Shown here one piece after another: positions 8,457 through 15,734 of a stretch of DNA of 64,000 nucleotides. A program made the translations under genes and the position numbers. Numbering within the stretch: the stretch's first letter is position 1; each line of letters starts with the position of its first letter. Below the pieces are notes generated by a model. The model saw only the letters and a list, made by a program, of their open reading frames with translations. It was not told where the DNA came from and did no database searches. Source of the stretch: an uncultured Prevotella sp. (lineage in GTDB: Bacteria; Bacteroidota; Bacteroidia; Bacteroidales; Bacteroidaceae); contig CAKQAD010000003.1 of assembly GCA_934215545.1 (NCBI GenBank), positions 1 through 64,000 on the forward strand, in the 5' to 3' direction.

Positions 8457-8517
8457 GAGTTGACGTATGGGTGATTGAGAGGAATTTTCTCAATTCTCAT
8501 GCGTCAACTCTTTTTTT
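8457..8517 (+). terminator. Terminator after the der-lipoprotein unit
   Basis: Perfect 9-bp outer arms GAGTTGACG (8457-8465) and CGTCAACTC (8502-8510) with inner pairing TTGAGA/TCTCAA, followed by seven T residues. Confidence 0.9.
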
Positions 8518-8549
8518 GGTTTTATGGCACATTGGGCGATAAAAATAAA

Positions 8550-8586
8550 AAAAACAGCCATGCTGCATCTTCTGCGGCGTGGCTGT
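8550..8586 (-). terminator. Terminator of a short minus-strand transcript
   Basis: Arms ACAGCCA (8554-8560) and TGGCTGT (8580-8586). The A-run on the plus strand just left of the stem is a T-run at the 3' end of the minus-strand transcript. It lies about 200 bp from the minus-strand promoter at 8756-8786. Confidence 0.75.
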
Positions 8587-8621
8587 CAATTAATAGTAAA
8601 GTGATGACTATCAGTTTTTCT

Positions 8622-8699
8622 TTATTCTTTGAGAAGGTTTATTAGGTAATTGTTTAAAGGTATTTGCGCTTTCTGCTGTTTGCACGGCATCGGCGCCAT
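8622..8699 (-). CDS. Candidate 25-residue peptide with its own promoter and terminator
   Basis: An ATG at 8697-8699 opens a 25-codon frame starting MAPMPCKQQK and ending TAA at 8622-8624. It sits between a perfect minus-strand promoter (8756-8786) and a minus-strand terminator (8550-8586), giving an expected transcript of about 200 nt with a ~50-nt leader. The peptide is basic in its first half with a short hydrophobic tail (YLINLL). I do not recognise it. The transcript could instead be a small regulatory RNA with a chance ORF. Confidence 0.45.
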   Translation of the reverse strand: MAPMPCKQQKAQIPLNNYLINLLKE

Positions 8700-8755
8700 T
8701 GTGTTTTTGCCTGGTGTCAGGTTGTTATGTTTTTTTGATGATAACTTAATGGGTG

Positions 8756-8786
8756 CAAAGATAGTTCTATTTTATGGATTGACAAA
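8756..8786 (-). promoter_or_regulatory. Perfect minus-strand promoter for the small unit
   Basis: Read on the minus strand: TTTG (8786-8783), 19-bp spacer, TATCTTTG (8763-8756). It lies directly downstream of the mlaF stop codon, so it cannot serve mlaF and points only at the short unit to its left. Confidence 0.75.
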
Positions 8787-8842
8787 ATAAAACGTGATAA
8801 ATCTTTCGAAATTCCTGATATTTTGTCAAATTTCGAGTATAA

Positions 8843-9628
8843 TCAGTGTTTATCAAGGCTTATTTTAGCTTTGTGCATCTCCACCTCTTTTACTTTTCGG
8901 AATAGGTCGGAGGCAAACACCAAGTCGTTGAGCTTTTCGTTTGTAGAACCCATTACATCGTCTTTAGTGCCCACCCACTCCTTGTGTCCTTGGTAGATAA
9001 AGAGGATGTTCTCGCCGATGCCCATCACCGAGTTCATGTCGTGAGTGTTAATGATGGTTGTGATGTCGTACTCCTTTGTGATAGACGACAGCAGTTCGTC
9101 GATGACGAGTGATGTGCGTGGGTCGAGTCCGGAGTTTGGCTCGTCGCAGAACAGATATTTTGGGTTGAGCACTATGGCTCGTGCTATAGCCACACGCTTC
9201 TGCATGCCACCTGAAATCTCGCCAGGATACTTCTGTTGTGCATCGGTAAGATTTACTCTGTCGAGACATTCCTGTGCTCTGCGCACGCGTTCTTTGTAGT
9301 TCATTGTTGAGAACATGTCGAGTGGAAACATTACATTCTCGAGCACGTTGAGCGAGTCGAAGAGCGCAGCACTTTGGAATATCATGCCCATCTCGCGTCG
9401 CATGGCCACCTTCTCTTCCTTGCTCATAGCCACGAAGTTGCGCCCGTCGTAGAGCACCTCGCCACTTGTTGGCGTGAGCAGTCCAACGAGGTTTTTCATG
9501 AGCACCGTCTTTCCAGAGCCACTCTGTCCGATGATGAGGTTGGTCTTTCCGTCTTCAAATGTGGTGTTGATGTCGGTCAGCACCACCTTGTCGCCAAATG
9601 ACTTGCATAGATGTTTTATTTCAATCAT
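8843..9628 (-). CDS. mlaF: MlaF-type ABC transporter ATPase (phospholipid transport)
   Basis: 261 residues. Walker A GQSGSGKT (about 34-41), signature ISGGMQKR and Walker B YLFCDEP followed by the D-loop SGLDP are all present. The sequence type is the MlaF/Mkl branch, which powers lipid movement between inner and outer membranes. It follows the MlaE-type permease gene by 31 bp. No MlaD (MCE-domain) gene is in the window; it would have to be elsewhere. Confidence 0.9.
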   Translation of the reverse strand: MIEIKHLCKSFGDKVVLTDINTTFEDGKTNLIIGQSGSGKTVLMKNLVGLLTPTSGEVLYDGRNFVAMSKEEKVAMRREMGMIFQSAALFDSLNVLENVMFPLDMFSTMNYKERVRRAQECLDRVNLTDAQQKYPGEISGGMQKRVAIARAIVLNPKYLFCDEPNSGLDPRTSLVIDELLSSITKEYDITTIINTHDMNSVMGIGENILFIYQGHKEWVGTKDDVMGSTNEKLNDLVFASDLFRKVKEVEMHKAKISLDKH

Positions 9629-9659
9629 TTCGTGTAGTCGTTTTTTAGTGTGTAATGTG

Positions 9660-10406
9660 TTAGCTCAGCAATTGTGTAAGGAACACGTCGGAGAACAGGA
9701 TGAGCACGCTTGAGCTTACCACGGCATTGGTACTTGCCTTGCCCACTTCCACAGAGCCGCCCTCTACGGTGTAGCCGAAGAACGAGCTCACGCTGGCAAT
9801 GATGAATGCAAATACCAAGCTCTTGATAATACTCATCCACATGAACCATGCGTTGAACGAGTGTTGCAGTCCGAGGGTCAGGTCTTCGGGCGAGAGGATA
9901 TGCCCGATGTAAGCCGTGCCATAGGCTCCGAGAATGCCCGTGCATGATGAGAATATCACAAGGAATGGCATTATCGTAACCAGTCCGAGAATTTTGGGCA
10001 GTATAAGATAGCCTGCCGAATTGACGCCCATAATCTCGAGAGCATCAATCTGTTGGGTAACCCTCATTGTGCCCAACTCTGAGGCAATGTTGGAGCCCAC
10101 CTTGCCAGCAAGAATCAAGCACATGATACTTGACGAGAACTCGAGAAGCAATATCTCGCGTGTGGTGTAGCCCGACACCCAACGCGGCATCCAAGGACTC
10201 TGTATGTTGAGCTTCATCTGAATGCATATCACGGCACCGATGAAGAAAGAGATGAGCAGTACAATGCCAATGGAGTCGACACCGAGGCCCGACATCTCCT
10301 TTATGTATTGCTTCATGAACATACGCATGCGCTCAGGACGTGAGAACGAGCGACCCATGAGCATGATGTAGCGTCCTAATGTATTTAAGTATTTCACTAT
10401 CAGCAT
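9660..10406 (-). CDS. mlaE: MlaE-type permease of a lipid ABC transporter
   Basis: 248 residues from the chosen ATG at 10406 (MLIVKYLNTLGRY). A longer reading to 10460 would put the first codons upstream of the -7 element, so it is rejected. The protein has an amphipathic N-terminal helix and about five or six membrane segments, with the MlaE hallmark ELGTMRVTQQIDALEIMG in the middle. Forms the membrane channel energised by the downstream MlaF-type ATPase. Confidence 0.9.
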   Translation of the reverse strand: MLIVKYLNTLGRYIMLMGRSFSRPERMRMFMKQYIKEMSGLGVDSIGIVLLISFFIGAVICIQMKLNIQSPWMPRWVSGYTTREILLLEFSSSIMCLILAGKVGSNIASELGTMRVTQQIDALEIMGVNSAGYLILPKILGLVTIMPFLVIFSSCTGILGAYGTAYIGHILSPEDLTLGLQHSFNAWFMWMSIIKSLVFAFIIASVSSFFGYTVEGGSVEVGKASTNAVVSSSVLILFSDVFLTQLLS

Positions 10407-10437
10407 GATGATGTTGTTAAAGATATTAATATAAGTG

Positions 10438-10445
10438 CAAAAGTA
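10438..10445 (-). promoter_or_regulatory. -7 element of the mlaE-mlaF operon
   Basis: TACTTTTG read on the minus strand, about 32 bp upstream of the mlaE ATG. No convincing -33 box. Confidence 0.5.
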
Positions 10446-10494
10446 ACAATAAAACCACAAAAACTATTCATACTCCCTAAGTTTTTATGTTTTA

Positions 10495-10526
10495 TTTGTG
10501 AGAAATGATATTTTGCATTACCTTTG
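10495..10526 (+). promoter_or_regulatory. Promoter of lptB
   Basis: TTTG at 10495-10498, 20-bp spacer, TACCTTTG at 10519-10526. It gives a leader of about 115 nt before the first ATG of lptB. Confidence 0.7.
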
Positions 10527-10646
10527 TATGTGGTATATGCGCATCTGACGCTTTTGTAGGCGAGCGATGCGCACTGATGGACTGACAAAGAAATGCCCGA
10601 ATGTCCGAATACCACCCTATAATACTAAAAAAACAATAAGCGAAAT

Positions 10647-11498
10647 ATGAGCGAAGCAAACAACACCACCACAACAACAGCCACCGCTGCCGACGACCGT
10701 GCACACTGCATGGTGCTACGCACTGAGGGGTTGGTGAAGTGCTATGGCAAGCGCACTGTGGTGAACGATGTGTCGATAAATGTGCGACAGGGAGAAATCG
10801 TAGGACTGCTCGGTCCTAATGGTGCCGGCAAGACCACATCGTTCTATATGACCACAGGACTCATCGTGCCCAATGCCGGACATATTTATCTCGACGACCG
10901 CGAAATTACCGACTTTCCAGTGTATAAGCGAGCACGTGCCGGCATAGGCTATCTGCCACAGGAGGCGAGCGTGTTTCGCAAGCTGAGTGTAGAAGACAAC
11001 ATCATGGCGGTGCTCGAAATGACCGGTCTGCCGCGTCAGCGTCAGCTCGAGAAGCTTGAAGAACTCATTGCCGACTTTAACCTGGGCAAGGTGCGCCGCA
11101 ATCTCGGCGACCAGCTATCAGGCGGCGAGCGCCGACGCACAGAGATAGCACGCTGCCTGGCTATCGACCCGAAGTTCATAATGCTTGATGAACCATTTGC
11201 CGGTGTTGACCCTATTGCTGTGGAAGAGATACAACATGTGGTTTGGCGACTGAAATATCGCAATATCGGTATTCTTATCACCGACCATAACGTACAGGAG
11301 ACGCTCACCATCACCGACCGTGCCTACCTGCTCTTTGAGGGTAGAATACTCTTTCAGGGCAAGCCAGAAGAACTTGCCGACAACAGCATAGTGCGTGAGA
11401 AATATCTCGGCTCAAACTTCGTGCTGCGAAAGAAAGACTTCCAGCTCATCGACGAACAGAAGCGACGTCGCGACCTGGCACGTGCCGGCGAGGAATAA
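10647..11498 (+). CDS. lptB: LPS export ABC transporter ATPase LptB
   Basis: 283 residues. Walker [10 protein letters not shown], signature LSGGERRR, Walker B FIMLDEP and an H-loop (ITDHNV) are visible. LptB drives lipopolysaccharide extraction from the inner membrane with LptFG. The first 21 residues (Thr-rich, [14 protein letters not shown]) are not part of the ABC fold; an internal ATG at 10710 ([13 protein letters not shown]) matches the usual family start and may be the true one. It is divergent from the mlaEF lipid transporter. Confidence 0.92.
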   Translation: MSEANNTTTTTATAADDRAHCMVLRTEGLVKCYGKRTVVNDVSINVRQGEIVGLLGPNGAGKTTSFYMTTGLIVPNAGHIYLDDREITDFPVYKRARAGIGYLPQEASVFRKLSVEDNIMAVLEMTGLPRQRQLEKLEELIADFNLGKVRRNLGDQLSGGERRRTEIARCLAIDPKFIMLDEPFAGVDPIAVEEIQHVVWRLKYRNIGILITDHNVQETLTITDRAYLLFEGRILFQGKPEELADNSIVREKYLGSNFVLRKKDFQLIDEQKRRRDLARAGEE

Positions 11499-11548
11499 GC
11501 TACACGACACCAAGAAAACACACAACCAACAACAAGCAACAAAACGAA

Positions 11549-12094
11549 ATGAAATATCTACTCGTTTCAGATATCCACGGCTCGCTGCCAGCCTTGCAGG
11601 CAGTGTTGCGGCATTACGAGGCAGAGCATTGCGACATGCTATGCCTGCTCGGCGATATTCTCAACTATGGGCCACGCAACAGAATTCCCGAAGGACTCGA
11701 TCCGCAAGGAGTGGCACAACGGCTCAATGCCATGGCAGACAACATTATAGCGGTGCGTGGCAACTGCGACTCGGAAGTGGACCAGATGCTGCTGCAATTC
11801 CCTATCATGGCCGATTATGCACTGCTTGCCGACAACTGTCACCGATTGTTTCTTACACACGGACATGTGTATGCCCCCGACCATCGTCCGCCATTGAAGC
11901 ATGGCGCATTTGTAAGTGGTCACACCCACCTGTGGCAACTCGAAGCACAGACCGACGGCAGTGTGGTGTGCAATCTCGGTTCGCCAACATTCCCTAAAGG
12001 AGGCAATCCGCCCACCTTTGGCATCTACGATGACGGTACACTCACCATACATCACCTTGACGGCACGCCACTCAAAACCCTACAACTCGGCTGA
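11549..12094 (+). CDS. YfcE-type metallophosphodiesterase
   Basis: 181 residues with the full calcineurin-like metal-binding set: SDIHG (8-12), GDILNYGPRN, GNCDSEVD, THGHVY and GHTH. YfcE family members hydrolyse phosphodiester bonds with Mn2+; the natural substrate is uncertain. It follows lptB by 50 bp and probably shares its transcript. Cytoplasmic, no signal peptide. Confidence 0.88.
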   Translation: MKYLLVSDIHGSLPALQAVLRHYEAEHCDMLCLLGDILNYGPRNRIPEGLDPQGVAQRLNAMADNIIAVRGNCDSEVDQMLLQFPIMADYALLADNCHRLFLTHGHVYAPDHRPPLKHGAFVSGHTHLWQLEAQTDGSVVCNLGSPTFPKGGNPPTFGIYDDGTLTIHHLDGTPLKTLQLG

Positions 12095-12173
12095 AACATA
12101 ATGATAAGCCAAAGAATTGGGTTAAAAAATCAAATTTTTGCCATCTAAATAGCATTTTTACATTAATAATGAG

Positions 12174-12181
12174 TAATTTTG
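12174..12181 (+). promoter_or_regulatory. -7 element upstream of tig
   Basis: TAATTTTG, giving a leader of roughly 125 nt. No properly spaced -33 box. Confidence 0.45.
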
Positions 12182-12313
12182 CATTTATATGGCGTTGCTT
12201 CGCATGCCGGCAGCTTGTGCTCGGAATGTGCAAACAACGTTGAAGCACCCCAATGCCACACCCCCAATACACGAGAAAAACAATAAAAACAATAATAAAA
12301 CAATTAGAAAGAA

Positions 12314-13675
12314 ATGAACATTTCATTTGAAAATCCCGACAAAGTGAATGGTCTGTTGACTATCACTGTCGAAGAGTCGGACTTCAACGACTCTGTCGAG
12401 AAGACACTTAAAGACTATCGCAAGAAGGCCAATATCCCTGGTTTCCGTCCAGGTCAGGCTCCAATGGGTCTTATCAAGCGCCAGTTCGGTGCATCGGTAC
12501 GCTATGATGCAGTGAACAAATTCGTAGGCGAACAGCTCTACAAATACATCCAAGAAAACAACATCCAGATGCTCGGTGAGCCATTGCCATCAGCAAAGCA
12601 GGCAGAACCAGCCGACATCGAGAAGCCTGCTCCTTACACCTTCGTGTTCGACGTAGCTGTGGCACCAGAGTTCAAGATGGAGCTCAACGGTCGCAACAAG
12701 ATCGACTACTATAACATCAAGGCCGACGACAAGCTCATCAACGAGCAGGTTGAGATGTATGCAAGCCGTGCAGGCAAGTACGAGGAGGCACAGGAGTATG
12801 ATGCTGAGCAGAACGATATGCTCAAGGGCGACCTGCGTGAGCTCGACGCTGAGGGCAACACCAAGGAAGGTGGTATCACCGTTGAGGGTGCAGTGCTCAT
12901 GCCTTCATACATCAAGGTTGACGAGCAGAAGAACCTCTTCGCAGGTGCTAAGCTCGGCGATATCATCACATTCAACCCACGCAAGGCTTATCCAGAGGGC
13001 AACGCAGAGATCTCTGCACTCCTCAAGATTGAGAAGGAAGTGGCTGAGAACCTTGAGTCAGACTTCAGCTATCAGATTACAGAAATCAAGCGCTATAAGA
13101 AGGCTGAGCTCAACCAGGAGCTCTTCGATCAGGTGTTTGGCAAGGACGTAGTGAAGAGCGAGGAAGAGTTCCGTTCTAAGATTGCTGAGGGTCTGAAGCC
13201 ACAGCTCGAGACCAACTCTGACTACAAGTTCATGATGGACGTACGCAAGTATTGCGAGGAGAAGGTGGGCGAGCTCACATGGCCAGACGAACTGCTCAAG
13301 CGCATCATGTTGCTCAACAACAAGGATAAGGGCGAAGAGTTTGTAGAGAAGAACTACGAAGAGAGCATCAAGCAGCTCAAGTGGCATCTTATCAAGGAGC
13401 AGCTCGTTAAGGCTCAGGACATTAAGGTTGACGACAACGATATCAAGGCTTCTGCCAAGGAGATGGCTCGCATGCAGTTCGCTCAGTATGGCATGACAAA
13501 CGTGCCTGAGGAGTATGTAGACAACTATGCTGCTGAGCTCTTGAAGAAGCGTGAGGCTGTTGACAACTTCGTAGAGCGTGCTATCGACGTGAAGCTTGCT
13601 GCTGCCCTCAAGGCTGCTGTGACACTCAACGAGAAGGAAGTTACTCTCGATGAGTTCAACGAAATGATGAAGTAA
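12314..13675 (+). CDS. tig: Trigger factor
   Basis: 453 residues. The N-terminal ribosome-binding domain carries the signature GFRPGQAP (44-51). The middle region (about 150-250) corresponds to the PPIase domain but is poorly conserved, as usual in this phylum, so it may lack isomerase activity. The long helical C-terminal arms follow. It binds nascent chains at the ribosome exit. The codon usage is strongly biased, consistent with high expression. Single-gene unit followed by a large inverted repeat. Confidence 0.95.
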   Translation: MNISFENPDKVNGLLTITVEESDFNDSVEKTLKDYRKKANIPGFRPGQAPMGLIKRQFGASVRYDAVNKFVGEQLYKYIQENNIQMLGEPLPSAKQAEPADIEKPAPYTFVFDVAVAPEFKMELNGRNKIDYYNIKADDKLINEQVEMYASRAGKYEEAQEYDAEQNDMLKGDLRELDAEGNTKEGGITVEGAVLMPSYIKVDEQKNLFAGAKLGDIITFNPRKAYPEGNAEISALLKIEKEVAENLESDFSYQITEIKRYKKAELNQELFDQVFGKDVVKSEEEFRSKIAEGLKPQLETNSDYKFMMDVRKYCEEKVGELTWPDELLKRIMLLNNKDKGEEFVEKNYEESIKQLKWHLIKEQLVKAQDIKVDDNDIKASAKEMARMQFAQYGMTNVPEEYVDNYAAELLKKREAVDNFVERAIDVKLAAALKAAVTLNEKEVTLDEFNEMMK

Positions 13676-13736
13676 GACATCACACGACATCCCTTTTGTG
13701 GGGGATATCCACATGCGCTGTAGCGCAACAATATGA

Positions 13737-13785
13737 AACTGCCCTTGCAAGGTGTGCCGAATGGCAAACGCTTGCAAGGGCAGTT
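13737..13785. terminator. Large inverted repeat between convergent tig and GH13 gene
   Basis: Perfect 15-bp arms AACTGCCCTTGCAAG (13737-13751) and CTTGCAAGGGCAGTT (13771-13785), with a small inner stem TGCC/GGCA in the loop. There is no T-run on either side. A bidirectional transcription barrier is the likely role. Confidence 0.7.
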
Positions 13786-13822
13786 GCTGTTGGTAGGTGT
13801 CGTTTAGCGATGGCTACGAGTG

Positions 13823-15703
13823 CTATATAGTGGAAAACTCCAGTATCATGGTGCCTCGTGGACTGATGGTGATATCTTTGTCGAGGCGTATGGTCTTGCC
13901 CGATAGAATGTTTTTGGCTACAGTGGCGTGTTTTATAATTTCGGCATAATGTTCTGGGTGCATCTTTTTTTGACGGTTCGTGCCATTGATTATGGTAAGC
14001 GCCGCTTGGTCGTTGAGTGTGCGTGCCACAACATATATGCCGTTGGTGGGTATGAACTGCGTCTGCCGTCCTTTGCTGATGAGGCTATTGTTGTGCCGCC
14101 AGTGTAGCAGTCGGCTGAGCCATGTAAACATCTGTTGCTGCTCTTTGGTGCGTCCCTTTTTGCTGAAGGCATTGTGTTTATCGCCAGGGAAGCCACCTGG
14201 AAAGTCGCGCCGCACATTACCATCGGTGGCATGGCGTGTACCGTTCATGAGCACCTCGGTGCCGTAGTAGAGTTGTGGAATACGATTGATGGTGAGCAGT
14301 AGTGCCAGTGCTTGTTTCAGCGCATGAGTGTCGGTGCTGTTGCCAAGAAATCGGTCGGTGTCGTGATTTTCAATGAAAGCCATCACATTAGACGGGTTGG
14401 CATACAGATAGTCGTAGCATAATGTGTGGTATATGCGGTTGTAGCCATTCCACCAATCGTCGGTGATTTCGTGCTTAGCCAGGTTCAGATGGTCGAACAG
14501 GGCAAAGTCCATTACCGTTTTGAGGTGAGAGTTGTGTTGGGTTAGCCTTGAGTCCTTCTGCCATGCAGCGGTGTAGGCTGGCTCTGTGACCCATGTTTCG
14601 CCTACGGTATTGAAGTTAGGATATTCTAAGTTGATCTCTTCCATCCATTGTGCCATTGCCGTGCGGTCAGCGTATGGATAGGTGTCCATGCGTATGCCGT
14701 CTATGCCCACTGTTTCTATCCACCACTTGCTGTTCTGTGTAAGATAGGTAAGCAGGTGTGGGTTGCGCTGGTTAAGGTCGGGCATGGTAGGTACGAACCA
14801 TCCGTCTACGGTGTTTCTCTTGTCCACCTCGCTGGCATAGGGATCGAGCACGGGAGTCAGTTTGTAGTTAGTCTGCACATACTGTTCGCTGGCAAGTGCT
14901 GCCTGATTGATGCTTGCAGGCCACAGGCTGCGTGGTTGTGTGCCGTTGGTGAGCCATTCGTGGCAGTTGAACCAGTCGTTAGTGGGCATGTCTGTGAGCC
15001 AAGGGTGGTGAAACCCACAATGATTGAATATCATGTCCATAACCACCTTCAGCCCCTTTTTGTGGGCTTCTTCAACAAGGCACTGGTAGTCGTGGTTGGA
15101 ACCCAGTCGTGGGTCGACCCTATAATAGTTGGTAGTGGCATAGCCGTGGTATGAACTCTGTGTGCCGTTGTCGGGCGAATTGTTCTCAAGCACAGGCGTT
15201 AGCCATAGTGTTGTAACTCCAAGCTCTTTGAAATAGTCGAGGTGTTGTCGTATGCCGTTGATGTCGCCCCCGTGCCTCAAGCTCGGTTGTCTGCGGTCGA
15301 TGGAGTAGGGCATCATTCCCTCAATGTTGCTACGGTCGGCACCGCTACTGGCAAAGCGGTCGGGCATGAGCATGTAGAGCACATCGGCATTGGTAAATCC
15401 CTGCCGTTCCTCGCCACGCATCGCTCTCAGTAGCAGTTGGTAGGCAATGGTCTGTGTGTTGCCGTTGGCACTGAAGGTGATGTTCATGGTGCCAGGCATG
15501 GCGTCTTTGATGTTGAGATACACAAGCAGATAGTTAGGAGAGTCGAGTCTCACGCAACTCTCTATCCTCACCCCAGGGTAGTCGGTGCACACCATGGCGG
15601 AGCCAATGCCTTTACCATATACCATCAGTTGCAACCGATGGTTCTTCATCCCCACAAACCAAGTAGCAGGTTCTATTCGGTCGATGATTTTTGCATCGTT
15701 CAT
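13823..15703 (-). CDS. GH13 cyclomaltodextrinase/neopullulanase-type enzyme
   Basis: 626 residues. Residues 1-90 form a beta domain of the cyclomaltodextrinase N type (IEPATWFVGMKNHRLQLMVYG). The GH13 barrel follows, with the nucleophile Asp in GIRMDTYPY, the acid Glu in TVGETWV and the third Asp in IENHDTDRF. The C-terminal beta domain is complete. It has no signal peptide, so unlike SusA it acts in the cytoplasm on maltodextrins or glycogen. Transcribed after malQ with a 31-bp gap. Confidence 0.9.
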   Translation of the reverse strand: MNDAKIIDRIEPATWFVGMKNHRLQLMVYGKGIGSAMVCTDYPGVRIESCVRLDSPNYLLVYLNIKDAMPGTMNITFSANGNTQTIAYQLLLRAMRGEERQGFTNADVLYMLMPDRFASSGADRSNIEGMMPYSIDRRQPSLRHGGDINGIRQHLDYFKELGVTTLWLTPVLENNSPDNGTQSSYHGYATTNYYRVDPRLGSNHDYQCLVEEAHKKGLKVVMDMIFNHCGFHHPWLTDMPTNDWFNCHEWLTNGTQPRSLWPASINQAALASEQYVQTNYKLTPVLDPYASEVDKRNTVDGWFVPTMPDLNQRNPHLLTYLTQNSKWWIETVGIDGIRMDTYPYADRTAMAQWMEEINLEYPNFNTVGETWVTEPAYTAAWQKDSRLTQHNSHLKTVMDFALFDHLNLAKHEITDDWWNGYNRIYHTLCYDYLYANPSNVMAFIENHDTDRFLGNSTDTHALKQALALLLTINRIPQLYYGTEVLMNGTRHATDGNVRRDFPGGFPGDKHNAFSKKGRTKEQQQMFTWLSRLLHWRHNNSLISKGRQTQFIPTNGIYVVARTLNDQAALTIINGTNRQKKMHPEHYAEIIKHATVAKNILSGKTIRLDKDITISPRGTMILEFSTI

Positions 15704-15734
15704 AATTCTCTTTCGTGCGATAGTGTGTTGAATA

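Noticed and set aside
8587-8755. 6S RNA or riboswitch in the small minus-strand unit
   Set aside because: I could not see the long bulged stem of 6S RNA or any known riboswitch core; only a candidate ORF and terminator could be supported.
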